Source of the DNA: Seminavis robusta | Lineage: Eukaryota; Bacillariophyta; Bacillariophyceae; Naviculales; Naviculaceae | Assembly (NCBI GenBank): GCA_903772945.1 | Contig: CAICTM010000208.1 | Coordinates: 27,415 to 91,414, forward strand | Length of the DNA stretch: 64,000 nt | Direction of reading: 5' to 3' | Shown here: positions 11,253 through 22,064 of the stretch, one piece after another | How the letters are laid out: every line of letters starts with the position of its first letter | Position numbering within the stretch: position 1 is the first letter of the stretch | The notes under the pieces: generated by a model | Database searches by the model: none | What the model was told of the DNA's origin: nothing | What the model saw: only the letters and a program-made list of their open reading frames with translations | Made by a program: the position numbers and the translations under genes

Positions 11253-14228
11253 TCATGCAGCGTCTTCCTCGAAATGATGTGGCTGTAAGGTTTCCTCCTT
11301 GGTCTCTTCCTCGACTTCTTGTACCGGTAGTAGCCCTTGAGCAGAACCATTTGGGCTGGGGTCCTGTACATCAGTTTCATCGTTCTCCCCTTCTTCGTCG
11401 TGCATCTGAGCAACGGGGAGAAAAGGGCTGACAGAGAGGTAATCTTTTGGATCGTCATTTTTGCCAAATTTGCAATGCTCGACCCCGTCAGTTTCGACTT
11501 TTTGTTCTGCATCGTAGTTTGTATCCCGTTCTCCGATGACCTCATTTTTGTAGTCTGGCGAGGGATTTTCGGTCGCTGCTTCATGCGGAAGATGATTTTG
11601 TAAGGCAATCTGAGCGGACGGATCGAGAAGGTCTCGAGGGTTCTGCGATGAACTCTCTCGTCGCCGGCCAAGGCTTTTTCGAAGAATGGCCGCGAAGGAA
11701 GACTGCCTGCTGCTGGCGCTGTTTCTCTTGGACACGTTGAACAGCTTCGGTCGCAGATACACCAGGGCATTCATGAAACCTTGCAATGGAGCCAAGAAGG
11801 CAACTATCAATGTCAGACCAAGTGGGCCATTCACGTCCACCGAAAACAAGTAAACGGAGAACAGGATGGGCCAGGAAATATAAAACGCCAGCATGTAACT
11901 TATGCATTGCCAAAACACTTGCTTTTCAAGTGTATTGGCGCTCCCAGAGATACTCCATTGGGCCGAGGAGGTAGCTCGTTGTCTCACGTTGCAGTACACC
12001 TTCAAAAGGCAACAAGTAATGGCGGTGATGGACAACCCAAGCGGTAACACCACAAACACGAGTACTACCCAGACTTCCCCGTCTGGGAGAGGCTCGACGT
12101 GACACGCATAGCCCATCACATTGTAGACTGGCAGACCCCCCAATGCCAACCCTATCCCACACACAAGTGGAACCCCTTGTAGATACTTTCGAATCTTGAC
12201 CAGCTGGAACTCTCTCCAACTGTACACAATGACCAGCACATAGTACACTGCGAGACTGGTAGAATAGAATATGCTCGTAACTCCAAGCTGGACGAAGAAA
12301 GCCTGGGCTGTACAAGAAGCACTATTGCCCGAGGCTTGCTGAATATAGTCTGCCTTGTCCGCGTCGATTGGTATCGTGGCAAAACTCCAAGCAATGGCTG
12401 TCACCATGTCAAAGGTTGCCATTCCCACCAAGAGTTGATGGTAGACCATTTGACGTGTTTTGGGATCTGTGAGGACGTCGAATAGAATGTAGGATGCTCC
12501 CAGAAACGAGAGAATGGCCGAGACCCGTGCCGTCCAAATGAGGGCCTTCTTCTGACCTTCTGTGGTGGCTCCCAAGTATGCAAAGTCCTTTTCTGCGGTA
12601 TCTCTGCCTTCCGGACAGAACTCATTGGGACAGAGGTTGGAGAGGTAGATATCCTCAAAGCAACCAAAATATGACCATCTGATAGTCCGTGTCCGATTCC
12701 ATGTCTGGTGGATTATCGCACAGTCCTCGCTTGCAATACCGGTAGCTGTCGGATCTTCAATTCCCAAGACTTCCAACGTGTAAGATTGAAAATTGCCAGG
12801 TAGTACGGTGGTATGCCTTGTCTCGCAATGATTCGGTCCGGCGCAAAAGTTGGGCGGTGCAATTTTTGGATCTGGGCGACAGGATTGGGGACACAAGTAC
12901 AAGACTTCTTTGGCCGCATCGCACAACCAGTTTTCTTCCGCGAGCACCATGGACCGAAATCCCTCGACACCACTGGTGTCGACAACGCTCTGAAACAGGA
13001 GACGGCATATCTCTTCCAATTCTCCAAAGGAGTAGTTTTGCTGTGTCAGAACAAGCTCTATCATGTTTGTGCTGTTGAGATTTTGTGGATTGCCGTTTTC
13101 TATGGATGGTGGTCTACACGAAGGCCCTTGTCGTGGGTCAAAACAGAGATTTGGTGCACACCAAGCACAACTCGAATAGGCCTGCCGTGCCAATGGGCAC
13201 CACTGAGACTCCTCGTCAATTGAGTTAAAGTAATCCAAATGTTGGGATGTATTCAGAGTCGTTTCCAAAGTAGTAAAGTCCCCAAACAAGAGAGCTCGCA
13301 ATTCGAGACACACCGAAACGGGATCACTGTAATTGATTCCCAAATACCCTGTTGGAAGAGGAGGGCGTGATTCATTCTCTGGGATAACGACCCCAAGCGG
13401 GCCACCTCTTTTGTAAAATGTTTCCACAGCATCTCCCCACTCGGCTGGGTTGAACTCTCGAGAACAAGTTGGTGGATACCGTACTTCATCCAAACATCCT
13501 CCTTGACAATTTTCGGGACACAAATGTGCCACGAGGTGTTGCCGAATACACAAGTCTTGCGATGCGGGTAGATTGTGTCCAAGACCAGGAATGACGCTTC
13601 TGGGAGTGTCAACCAAAGTAGTCTGGAGCTCTTGGCATGTCCTATCAATGTCTTGATCAGATTGCAACCGATGATAGGGTGGATTTTGATTCATCACAGC
13701 ATCTTCCCGCGACAATTTTCCTCCGCATGTCGTAATATCCGCATCGATCCCGCATTGAAAGAAGAGACCAATGCCAAAGGTGTAGTAGAGACTCGGATCG
13801 AAGCTTTCTCTTGGTGGACGTTTAGAGGAGCTGCAAAATAGGCAATGCGGGTAGGCAATTTTTGCCTTTTGACACTCCTCACTAGAACTTTCTAGAGTGT
13901 TCAAGTGTTCTGGATGCTTGGAGGTATTCAGAAAGTCTGGGGAGAAAGGAAAAACTTCTAGGGACAGCCAAAGACAGACCTGTTCAATGGAAAAGCTGGC
14001 TCCACTTGCAGTAACCAGGGCAGCTGGATCAGGCGGTTCCGGAGGGAGAAAACGTTTGATTCCACACCGAAGATCCTCTGGAAATGCATCAAAGCAGCCT
14101 TGCTTCAGTCTCTGAGCATCACTTGTTAAAGGGACAGTAGCCAGGAAGAACCACAGCCACGGACATAGGAGCCAGAGCGGCCATCCCGCAATCGAGAAAG
14201 GCATTCCTGATTGCGATCCAAGGTCCAA
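11253..14228 (-). CDS. 7TM receptor with large cysteine-rich ectodomain (GPCR family 2/cAMP-receptor-like)
   Basis: This is a 991-aa single-exon ORF. Residues 1-38 include a hydrophobic signal segment ending near LTSDAQ. The ectodomain to about residue 560 is rich in cysteines with repeated SxC, CxxxC and CPxxC patterns, including repeated Cys-rich units (CPENCQGGC, CPQSCRPDP, CPNEFCPEG). Seven hydrophobic helices follow between about 565 and 825. TM1 starts at KKALIWTARVSAILSFLGAS, and TM7 ends at FMNALVYLRPKL, a pattern like the secretin/cAMP-receptor C-terminal helix. The 165-residue tail is Ser/Arg-rich then acidic and probably cytosolic. The 7TM fold is clear; the ligand and the G-protein partner are unknown. 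Long intronless receptors of this layout are a known diatom expansion. Confidence 0.8.
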   Translation of the reverse strand: MDLGSQSGMPFSIAGWPLWLLCPWLWFFLATVPLTSDAQRLKQGCFDAFPEDLRCGIKRFLPPEPPDPAALVTASGASFSIEQVCLWLSLEVFPFSPDFLNTSKHPEHLNTLESSSEECQKAKIAYPHCLFCSSSKRPPRESFDPSLYYTFGIGLFFQCGIDADITTCGGKLSREDAVMNQNPPYHRLQSDQDIDRTCQELQTTLVDTPRSVIPGLGHNLPASQDLCIRQHLVAHLCPENCQGGCLDEVRYPPTCSREFNPAEWGDAVETFYKRGGPLGVVIPENESRPPLPTGYLGINYSDPVSVCLELRALLFGDFTTLETTLNTSQHLDYFNSIDEESQWCPLARQAYSSCAWCAPNLCFDPRQGPSCRPPSIENGNPQNLNSTNMIELVLTQQNYSFGELEEICRLLFQSVVDTSGVEGFRSMVLAEENWLCDAAKEVLYLCPQSCRPDPKIAPPNFCAGPNHCETRHTTVLPGNFQSYTLEVLGIEDPTATGIASEDCAIIHQTWNRTRTIRWSYFGCFEDIYLSNLCPNEFCPEGRDTAEKDFAYLGATTEGQKKALIWTARVSAILSFLGASYILFDVLTDPKTRQMVYHQLLVGMATFDMVTAIAWSFATIPIDADKADYIQQASGNSASCTAQAFFVQLGVTSIFYSTSLAVYYVLVIVYSWREFQLVKIRKYLQGVPLVCGIGLALGGLPVYNVMGYACHVEPLPDGEVWVVLVFVVLPLGLSITAITCCLLKVYCNVRQRATSSAQWSISGSANTLEKQVFWQCISYMLAFYISWPILFSVYLFSVDVNGPLGLTLIVAFLAPLQGFMNALVYLRPKLFNVSKRNSASSRQSSFAAILRKSLGRRRESSSQNPRDLLDPSAQIALQNHLPHEAATENPSPDYKNEVIGERDTNYDAEQKVETDGVEHCKFGKNDDPKDYLSVSPFLPVAQMHDEEGENDETDVQDPSPNGSAQGLLPVQEVEEETKEETLQPHHFEEDAA

Positions 14229-14646
14229 AGATCCCTTCTGCGGTCAGCTAATGAGGCGGCCAGGCATGCAGTCTGATTATCTATCCTTCAAGCTTCAGTA
14301 ACGGTAGCTGAATGTGTTCTTCCTCCTCGCAGACTTGTGAAGACCGTTGAGCTTGCAAGGAGAGTGCTCTACTAGCTAGCTAGTACACGTGGCTTCATCG
14401 ATGTTGCCACCGGTACGGTAGCAGCGGACATGGGGATGGCGCGACTTTCGAAAACAACCAGAAGTAAGCCAGTTGAGGCTGCGGAAACTTTGCCTGATCA
14501 ACAAACCAAACCACCCAGAAAGAGGGAAACATCAACCATTATTATTCATATGCCCCCTGGGTCGTCTCCGTTTCCAGTACTAGTTTAACTTGTCTACTAA
14601 TACAGGATAATGGTGAATAGAATCGAATGAATCATGTGGCTTATAT
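14229..14646. other. Intergenic, no supported gene
   Basis: This is the likely promoter side of the 7TM receptor gene. It contains CTAGCTAGCTAG near 14371-14383. I see nothing else. Confidence 0.5.
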
Positions 14647-15096
14647 TTAGGGTTTAGGTTTTGCAAATTTGAAGTCAACGTGTTTATGTGAGGTTGTAAA
14701 GTTTTGTGTGATAAGTTTAAGTGGAGGGTTGCTCGCTTCCGCTGGGAGGTTGTGTCTTCTTTTTCCTCTGTTTCCCGCTCTTCGTCGGTACTGGGTATTC
14801 GGTAATAGGATTCGTGAGCGAAGTTCGGCAGTTTTCTTCATACCTGTGGATGTGTCATCATTCTGATTATTCGCAGGTGACACTTGGGCCGACGTGGTTC
14901 GTGGAACAGTGGACGGGAGATGACGTTTTTGGTGCATTGGAACTGGAATGGTTTGCGAATAATTTTGGGAGGTCCAGTATTGAGATTTGAAAGTGAGGGC
15001 ACGGGGATTTATACGGGAAGCTACTGTAGGAGACTTACCACCGTTCTCCTGCTGTTGCTTTTCGAGAAGAGTTCCCAAAAAGGCCTCAAAGTTCAT
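14647..15096 (-). CDS. Hypothetical basic protein, possibly the last exon of a longer gene
   Basis: This is a 149-aa ORF that is basic and rich in Ser, Asn, Thr and Arg, with no recognisable domain. It begins MNFEAFLGTLLEKQQQE. The same frame stays open upstream through a Pro-rich segment (FAFKLPLALPHGFALPPG), preceded by an acceptor-like CTCTACTCCACAG near 15156, so the visible ATG may be internal. A canonical-looking GTAAGT lies just after QQQENG, but the nearest AG gives an intron too short to be real. The function is unknown. Confidence 0.35.
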   Translation of the reverse strand: MNFEAFLGTLLEKQQQENGGKSPTVASRINPRALTFKSQYWTSQNYSQTIPVPMHQKRHLPSTVPRTTSAQVSPANNQNDDTSTGMKKTAELRSRILLPNTQYRRRAGNRGKRRHNLPAEASNPPLKLITQNFTTSHKHVDFKFAKPKP

Positions 15097-16825
15097 GCCG
15101 GGGGGTAGTGCAAAACCATGGGGAAGGGCCAGTGGCAGCTTGAAGGCGAACTGTGGAGTAGAGGTGGGGCGGGGGATGGTGTGCGTGCGTAGTGGCTCGT
15201 AATAATGTTGCGACGGGCACCAGTGATGGCCCGCATGCGACCGAAGTCCGATGCATCCAAGGTTGTTTCGGTGAAATCAACGGACGTAAGACGTGACGCG
15301 GGAGTTGACCACATGCCATTTCAGCTTGTCGACAAATACCTATCGCTATCGATACACAGATGTGAAGCGACTGAGGAAGCTTCGAACAGTGCAGTATTCG
15401 CTTGGAATCTATGCCAATGAACCCACAATGAGTATAGTTCAGTGTCGTATCCGGTCATATGTCACTTGCCTGTGAGAACTAGGTAGGGTTCATCCTTCTT
15501 TGCCGCGGTCGTACCACGTATTGCATGCCTAGCCGGTTTAAAGGTTCACGATGAACCCACTTCACAGGCCCATTTCTGGGGTCTGGGATCTGGGGAAACA
15601 AACGCCTTCACGCAGTTTGTCCGTCACAGTTCACCTCTGGGGACAATGATAACAAAGCCTCCTTGGCAATACAGCCAAAGTACCTTTACGGTGGCCTCGT
15701 ACATAAGGATCCTTTTCCCCATCACAGAATGCGAGTCCACCAAATTATGAAATACCCACTCGCATTCATGTGCTTGTCAGCGAGGCTTGAACAAAAGCCA
15801 TCATTGTCTTTGGTTTAACGCCCGTTGACAGGAGTGGTCATTATATTGCAGTCGGTAATGTACATACACCGCGTAGCTTTCTTTCAACCAAAGCTCTGAA
15901 CTTAGAGTGAACATTCCGCGGAACGGGGTATTCTCTCTTCCTTGAGCGTTGCATGCTGATTCTAACAGCGTTGGAACTCACCAGAGTGAAAGGACCTCTG
16001 CTTTGTTGCCGCGGTCCTTTTTCTCTTGCTGTTATACCCGCGGAAATAGGGTTCGCATTGCCCGACGACGGTTCAGTGTTGATGTCGGGTTTTGGGAAGA
16101 CATGGTGAGAGAGTCTGAAAAACCTTGAAGTCCGAAAGAGGAGTGAGTGCCATGTTGAAAGCAAACATTGTCAAACAGAAGCAAGTAAAAGAAATACTTA
16201 CGTGGCAGGAGAGTGCTGATGGGTGGCTGAAGGTAGAGATGAGGGATGTTTTGAGGTTTTCTGAACATCTTTGTGACTGTTTCAAGCATGATTCGATGCC
16301 CGATACGGAATGGTCTGCATATATACATTTTCAATGCCAAAGAAAGAATATATAGAAAAGCGAGGCGATGTCTTCGCCTGAGTGTATTCGTGATACGACT
16401 GAGCCGGAGATAGTAGTAGCCTGCCTGCTATTAATCCTATAGTGAATACAGTAACACTTCAGTTCACTCGATATGGACCAGAGGGACTTTGCCAGCGGAA
16501 TTCGTGCACGATACTTTCGCTAGTAATCGCAAGTTTTCGTGGTAAGATTCGATTTGAATTAATTAAGGGACGGTACCGTAGACACATGAAAAACACACGT
16601 GTGATTGGAGTTGTGTGAAATCCCCAATTGCTGCCGGCAGGGATTTAGGGAATTGAAACCGTGCATATAATGATATTTTATCTTATCCACCAGATGAGTA
16701 GAGAGGGCCCTCACGATTTTTGATTTTCGGGTATATGTCATCTAAGTGAAAATCACAGCGAGATGTGAGCGGGGCGCGGATGTAAATGAAAGACGTGGGA
16801 TTAACTTAACGATCAACATGACAGA
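15097..16825. other. Gene-poor stretch
   Basis: Short minus-strand ORFs at 15841-16164 and 16032-16340 overlap in different frames, and one contains a GTAAGT donor at about 16199. I could not assemble a gene with consistent phase. There is no RNA gene or repeat array that I can support. Confidence 0.4.
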
Positions 16826-17143
16826 TTATGAAACGTGGTGCGACTGGTTTCGCTGAAATGAATAAAGATTTGTCACGCTGTTTTCACTGTGTGGTTGGGT
16901 GTTGATAGCTTGATTGCCTAGAAGTGAAGTCAGCTGATCTATCGGTAAAATTGGATCGGAGGCATCGAGTGCGCACTTACCTGGCGGAGTAGATTGTATG
17001 CTATGTCGCCATGGGCTTGACATGTCAGAGAGAAGGAGAATGACTAATATGATGTAGACTGAAAAGTTTCTCTTGTCTAATGATCCACTCTCATCGTCCG
17101 ACCATACGAGAGAGGTCAACCATCGTTTTTTCGAACGCAACAT
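16826..17143 (-). CDS. Small single-pass membrane protein, hypothetical
   Basis: This is either a 105-aa unspliced ORF or, with a clean GTAAGT donor after 16981 and a CACTTCTAG acceptor before 16917, a two-exon 83-aa protein (17143-16981, 16917-16826). The intron length is a multiple of three, so both forms keep the frame. Residues 1-25 are basic/polar, 26-40 form a hydrophobic helix (FSVYIILVILLLSDM), and the rest is polar and Asn/Ser-rich. It looks like a type II or tail-anchored small protein. No family is recognised. Confidence 0.35.
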   Translation of the reverse strand: MLRSKKRWLTSLVWSDDESGSLDKRNFSVYIILVILLLSDMSSPWRHSIQSTPPGKCALDASDPILPIDQLTSLLGNQAINTQPHSENSVTNLYSFQRNQSHHVS

Positions 17144-17707
17144 CGCATCAAACTCACTCCGCTAGCCAATTACGTGAGGTAAACAACCTCCACCTAGTCT
17201 CGGCTTGGGTGCAAGTGTGACGAACGAGTTGGGCTATAACCTGCGAACGGAGGCGATGTGCAGTACGATGTAACATGGGATGACACAAAAAGAATAAGCT
17301 AAAAATTAAAAGGGATTCTACGTCTACCTCGTTCTAGCGAGTCCCGGGAGGTTCACCTCGTGATTGCCAACCACCAGCTGGTTTTGGCTCCTCTCGCAAC
17401 CTGTCATCGGTGTTTGGTTGGAAGTCCATTGGCATTTGGCTCTTGCGGGAGTCCTAAAGTGGGAAAGTTGGGCTAAGTAGTTGAAAGACTCTCCCGGTGT
17501 GCACCCAACAAGAGCCTAGTGGGAATGGCCTCCCAAAGTCCAAGAGTGCGATTCTTCGAAAGTAGTTGAAACACTGCCTTAGTCGCTCTGGTAGAGACCG
17601 GCCTCAGTCGACACGATGAGCAGTGACAAGATGTCGCTGTTTTCGTCATGTTGGTTGAATCGACATCTTGTTGTAGTAGTTGCAGCTGTCATCGTAATAA
17701 GTCTTGA
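17144..17707. other. Intergenic, no supported gene
   Basis: No ORF, RNA gene or repeat that I can support. The sequence is moderately GC and not low-complexity. Confidence 0.4.
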
Positions 17708-18217
17708 TTAGTCGAACTTCGGCTTGGCTCCGTTGTTTTTACGGTTGGATCTCCAAGTCGGTAGCCACCACCCAAATCCATGGTCGTGTTGTCTGCCGAG
17801 AAACATGTAGAGATAAGCTTTCACAGCATAAAATCCTCGGATGCTCAAATGATGATTCAACCGATTCTTGCAATCGGAGATGATGTTGATATCTTTCCTG
17901 CACTGTTTTGTCAAGTTCTTTGTCAAGCTGTGCTCGTCGTTGGTTATGTTTCTGAATCCATGAACTGTTGGAACTCTGTCCTCGAGAGGGTTTCTCCATT
18001 CTGCCGCAACCGGTCGGATGGACCTTGAGATGACCCTTGCCACTACCACGTCCGCCAGTTCGAGAGCCCGAGCGTTCACAACGATGATGGGAAGGTCTAC
18101 GTCGAAGCCTTCTGTTCTTGCTCTTTTTCTTCGTGACGCTGTGAGAATCGCATGGAGAAATGGCTTGGTCCTGCGAGCCTCTCGGGGACTGGGGATGGGG
18201 AAGTCGCGACGTTTCAA
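17708..18217 (-). CDS. Hypothetical basic ORF
   Basis: This is a 169-aa ORF rich in Arg, with a compositionally mixed centre (LPIIVVNARALELADVVVAR). A second long minus-strand ORF (18410-17739) overlaps it in another frame, and plus-strand ORFs also cover the region. The coding frame is therefore uncertain, and the stretch may be non-coding. No domain is recognised. Confidence 0.25.
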   Translation of the reverse strand: MKRRDFPIPSPREARRTKPFLHAILTASRRKRARTEGFDVDLPIIVVNARALELADVVVARVISRSIRPVAAEWRNPLEDRVPTVHGFRNITNDEHSLTKNLTKQCRKDINIISDCKNRLNHHLSIRGFYAVKAYLYMFLGRQHDHGFGWWLPTWRSNRKNNGAKPKFD

Positions 18218-19525
18218 ACTCTCCCCGTTTTCGCCTGCATTGCTGGTTCCAGGTTGTCATTCTCTGATACCCGTAATCCACTCTGAATAAAAGATGTTGT
18301 TTGCCGCGGCGTTGCTTGGAATTCACAATGATTGCCAAGTCAGAAAGCAGGGTAATCAGATCATGGCTCCAAGACGACAAGGAGGGCTCCAAACACAGTA
18401 CCAACAGCACCAGTACTAGTATGGCACCGTACCGTAACGTAAAGCAGAGGCAAACTTACTTGACGAAGACCAAGAACTCTTTCTCAGCACATATCGGCTT
18501 CCTTTGGACGTTTCTCTTCTCGGAAAGGGTTCGGGCATTTTCCCAGCACCACATGAAAGATCCGGTCGCCACAAAAGATTCGGCAATCAAGACAGCAACT
18601 CCGTACCGGTATTATGACGCCATAACACTCTTCGCGTGGTTAAAGAGAGCTACCCAGAGTAAGCAGAAGCGCCCAGTGCACCATCAAGTGCCCTCCTTTC
18701 CTCTTGTCTCAGTGGCAGCCAGGTCCAGGTTCTGGCCCTTCTTCCTCTTTGTGCCAAATCCCTTGCCAGACCATAATGGCTCCCACCCCAGCTCATCCCC
18801 TAGTAGCACCCTCATGTCTGGGCCTGTGTGAGTCTCCGAAGAGAGTCCCAATTTTATCCCCCAGTGCCGCCCAATTTCTGGACCATTATTTGCATCAGGC
18901 AGCTCGCTCATCTCCCTGTGCCACCTGCTCTAGCTAGTTCTAGTCCAGCCATCTGCTTCCCAATTCCCCACGCCAAACTCCAGATTGCCCTGTTCCTCTG
19001 CACCTCTAGAGTTCTGGCACGAGCTCATCCCCTAACCCCCTGAAGCCTGGGCCTGTGAAAGTATCTGTTTCTGTTCTTGACTGCTCTACGGTAGTAGCAA
19101 GAGTTGTATCCCCAACTGCCAGAACCAGCCACCACCCGAACCTGTTAGCTTGGCCGCCAAGCCAGCCACTAGCTATTAGTACGACATAGCTCTAGCTAGA
19201 TAGCTATCGGGGTGCCTCAAAGCAGACCAACTCTGCAAGATCTCTACTAGTTTTCATGTAATGCCAGCACTAAATGGTTGAGACGGCAAAACGAGCAGTT
19301 GTAGTGGGTGTGCAAGCAAAGGGGTTATTTTAAAAAGTGTGCAAACGAGTCAATTGATTCTTTGCTTGCGAAGGAAGCCCACGGAAGAGCCACTCGCAAA
19401 CTACCGAGCAAGCAGTACTGTCAGCAAAGTGGACGTACACCGGGATAGCCTTTGGTTAATCCTGTACAATCCACACAAACGCCCAGCAATTGCTGGGCTT
19501 CGGTGAGCCAATAGAACTATCACAC
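18218..19525. other. Gene-poor, C-rich stretch with a degenerate duplication
   Basis: A block around 18788 (GCTCATCCCCTAGTAGCACC and CTGGGCCTGTG) reappears in degenerate form around 19022 (GCTCATCCCCTAACCCCCTG then CTGGGCCTGTG). CTAG-rich runs occur at 18937 and 19180-19206. The ORF at 18301-18831 lacks any domain and is not called. Confidence 0.4.
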
Positions 19526-21274
19526 TCAGAGCGAAGCGTCGTCCAAATCAACCTTGACAGTCTTCTGCGCGAGGACAAAGCCCCAAACAATGTTTTTAGC
19601 GGCCAAATCCCTCCAGGTACAGAGTCCGGCCTTCATGTTTTGCTGATACTCTTGACTGATGCCAATCTCGTCCCCCTTCTCTTCTAGTACCTTACAGACA
19701 GTTCCGTAATGGCTGCTTACATTGGACGAGTCGGCCTGTAGGAAATCAAAGTTGCGAAATCCGACCGCTTCCATGGCATCGCGGTAATTAGAAACCGATC
19801 CCATTTTGCTCAGATGGATGCGGTTGTAGATGGGTTGCATCTCTTCGGGGTCGGCATTCTCCTGTTGCATAATGTCGCTGAAAATCATCCAGCCTCCAGG
19901 CCGCAGCACACGTGAAGCCTCCTTCATGGCTTTACGTTGTCCTTCTGGACCAACATGCAGTAGGGCATCCATACTGATGACCAGATCGACGCTCTCGTCT
20001 TTGACGCTGGTATCAAGGTATGATTCTTCGAGGATCGCGATGACGTCGGCCGACTTGTGTTCTTCGTTCAGACGACGTGCCTGATGGCACATCTTCACCG
20101 AGATGTCGCAACCAGTGGCACTCCAAACCAGCCCTGATTCCACTAGTCGTCGCAACAGTCCTCCGTAGCCACATCCCATATCAAGGATGCGCACCTTGCT
20201 GCTGTCTTGGAACTTGGACTGGATGAGTTTGATAAAGTCGGCTTCGTGGTACTCTTGCGCCTTGGAGATCAGTTGGTGGTTGCTCAGGCTGGACTTGTCG
20301 TCTGAAGTAAGCATATCATAGCGTCCAATGTGGATGGTTTCTTCTCCCCAAATATTGTTGTAGAACTTTTGGGCGTCATCGGAATCGTAGTATCCCTTCG
20401 CACGAGATGTGCACTCTGAAGAAAACCATGCAAAGATGGCCAATCCTCCCAGGTTCATATGGTCTTCTCCGATTCGAAGACCTTCATCTGCATCAGTGAT
20501 GACGTCCACGTCAACATCAAAGCTCCTGAGAAGCTGTTGGACTTCTGCAGGGTAATGCCAGATGGTGGAGTAGTTGGTAGGAGTCATGAGGTGACGTTCT
20601 TCCCAGTTGACGTGCTTGTTGACATCAAACTTTCCACAGAGGTTGCCATTTTTCTTGTAGTAGTTCATGACAGCATGACTGAAGAAGTTTCCATTCCAAT
20701 AAGAGACTCCACAGCGACCTTCGTCTCCTGCAATGGCGAGCATCTGAGCAACTGTAGCTCCACGCAGCTTCTCTGGCATGATGTTGAGAGTGTTATTCAC
20801 ACAAACAACCAAAGGACGTTGGAACTGCTGGTCATAACCATTCTTTAACCAGAACTCGTCGAGCATGACAGTGACGTCCTGGACAAGAAAGGTGCAGCGA
20901 CCTTCCGTGTTGTGAGTACTCTTGCTGAACTCGACGAAATCAGGGTTGATGTCCAAGCCAAAACGAGGAATCTCTGCCAAACGGTCGGCAATGCTGGCAT
21001 CGGCATTCTGGTCGACCAATCCGATGATATCACCGGTGCCAGACCCGACTTCGAGGATGCAGTCATGGTTTCCACGGACAGCGACTTCGGCAATCTGACG
21101 CCTCGTTTCCTCGTAGGTCTCACAGAAGATCGACCCCTTCTTGGCCACACTTTCGTGCCAGGCGGCAGGTGTCATCTGTTCCCATACCTCTTGCTCAATC
21201 TCATCCATGGTCTTGGGGGGCTGTTGGCCTTCGGCGTTGTTGGTGCTGGTAGCGGTCATTCCTCCTAGGCACAT
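19526..21274 (-). CDS. GSDMT: Tandem-domain N-methyltransferase, glycine/sarcosine/dimethylglycine type (betaine synthesis)
   Basis: The ORF opens at 21406, but I prefer the ATG at 21274 (MCLGGMTATS), giving 582 aa; the upstream extension carries palindromic ACTAGTACCGTA-type repeat and looks like 5' UTR. There are two SAM-methyltransferase domains. In the N-terminal one, motif I ILEVGSGTGD is at about 73-82, with an acidic motif (FGLDINPDF). In the C-terminal one, motif I RILDMGCGYGG is at about 364, and motif VLRPGGWMIFSDI is visible. The junction motif YYDSDDAQKFYNNIWG is characteristic of sarcosine/dimethylglycine methyltransferases. Such enzymes methylate glycine stepwise to glycine betaine, an osmolyte; fused versions are known from diatoms. 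Exact division of labour between the halves is inference. Confidence 0.8.
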   Translation of the reverse strand: MCLGGMTATSTNNAEGQQPPKTMDEIEQEVWEQMTPAAWHESVAKKGSIFCETYEETRRQIAEVAVRGNHDCILEVGSGTGDIIGLVDQNADASIADRLAEIPRFGLDINPDFVEFSKSTHNTEGRCTFLVQDVTVMLDEFWLKNGYDQQFQRPLVVCVNNTLNIMPEKLRGATVAQMLAIAGDEGRCGVSYWNGNFFSHAVMNYYKKNGNLCGKFDVNKHVNWEERHLMTPTNYSTIWHYPAEVQQLLRSFDVDVDVITDADEGLRIGEDHMNLGGLAIFAWFSSECTSRAKGYYDSDDAQKFYNNIWGEETIHIGRYDMLTSDDKSSLSNHQLISKAQEYHEADFIKLIQSKFQDSSKVRILDMGCGYGGLLRRLVESGLVWSATGCDISVKMCHQARRLNEEHKSADVIAILEESYLDTSVKDESVDLVISMDALLHVGPEGQRKAMKEASRVLRPGGWMIFSDIMQQENADPEEMQPIYNRIHLSKMGSVSNYRDAMEAVGFRNFDFLQADSSNVSSHYGTVCKVLEEKGDEIGISQEYQQNMKAGLCTWRDLAAKNIVWGFVLAQKTVKVDLDDASL

Positions 21275-22064
21275 CTTGTTGTAATCCTTGCTTGTCTTGG
21301 TGGTGAAAATATTTAACTTATTGTCTCTTCTGGCAACAATGACGGCAACAGCAACGGTACTAGTACGGTATACTTGGTTTGTGGCTGGAGAGGGAAAGAT
21401 CGGCACAAAAGAATGAACAATGTTTCAGTTCAATGGAACCCGTGAGTTTATGGAATCGAAGAATGGGTTTGAGGCCAAAGGTTTAGAGCATAGTCTACTG
21501 TGTTGAATGTGTTTAAAAAGAAGACTTTTTCCATCAAATTTCCACCAAAAACGTCAGTATAGATCTAGTCAAGTAAAGGCGTAAATGTAAAAGTTGCTTT
21601 ATTGAGATTAGAAATTCTATCACGGTTAGCACAGCCTCTGAAGTGTTTTTGTAGAAAACGGAGTTTGAGGTCGCAAAAAGATTCAGATTCCTTCGCCGTT
21701 TGGTGGCCATACGTTTTTTGCTTGGGTTCCACATGCCGAATGCCAAGAGGTCTGGAAAACACAGGTGCATTCGCAAAGAGGGGTGATTACTATTAACAAT
21801 AGTAGCATCATGGTATTGAATAGAATCTCAGAATCAACAACACATAATATATTATAGCGAGTGCTAGTAGCCTACCGGTACTCTGAATGATTGATTCGAT
21901 TCAACAAAACAACCTAACTATGCATAGCTAGCTAGCTAGTCAATAGAGCTCCTCTATCTACCAGGTAGCTAGCTAGCTAACTATTTTTTTTTAAAAGAAG
22001 AGGTGGGCTCAGACGCCGGGTCTCTCAACACTTCTTTGGTTTCTTTTGTAGAACTTAAAAAACT
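21275..22064. other. 5' region of the methyltransferase gene, palindrome-rich
   Basis: No gene is called. TAGCTAGCTAGCTAG runs occur at 21924-21940 and 21965-21980. ORFs at 21534-21796 overlap on both strands and show no domain. Confidence 0.5.

Noticed and set aside
18301-18831. 176-aa plus-strand ORF
   Set aside because: No domain, palindromic repeat inside, and competing frames; not supportable as a gene.
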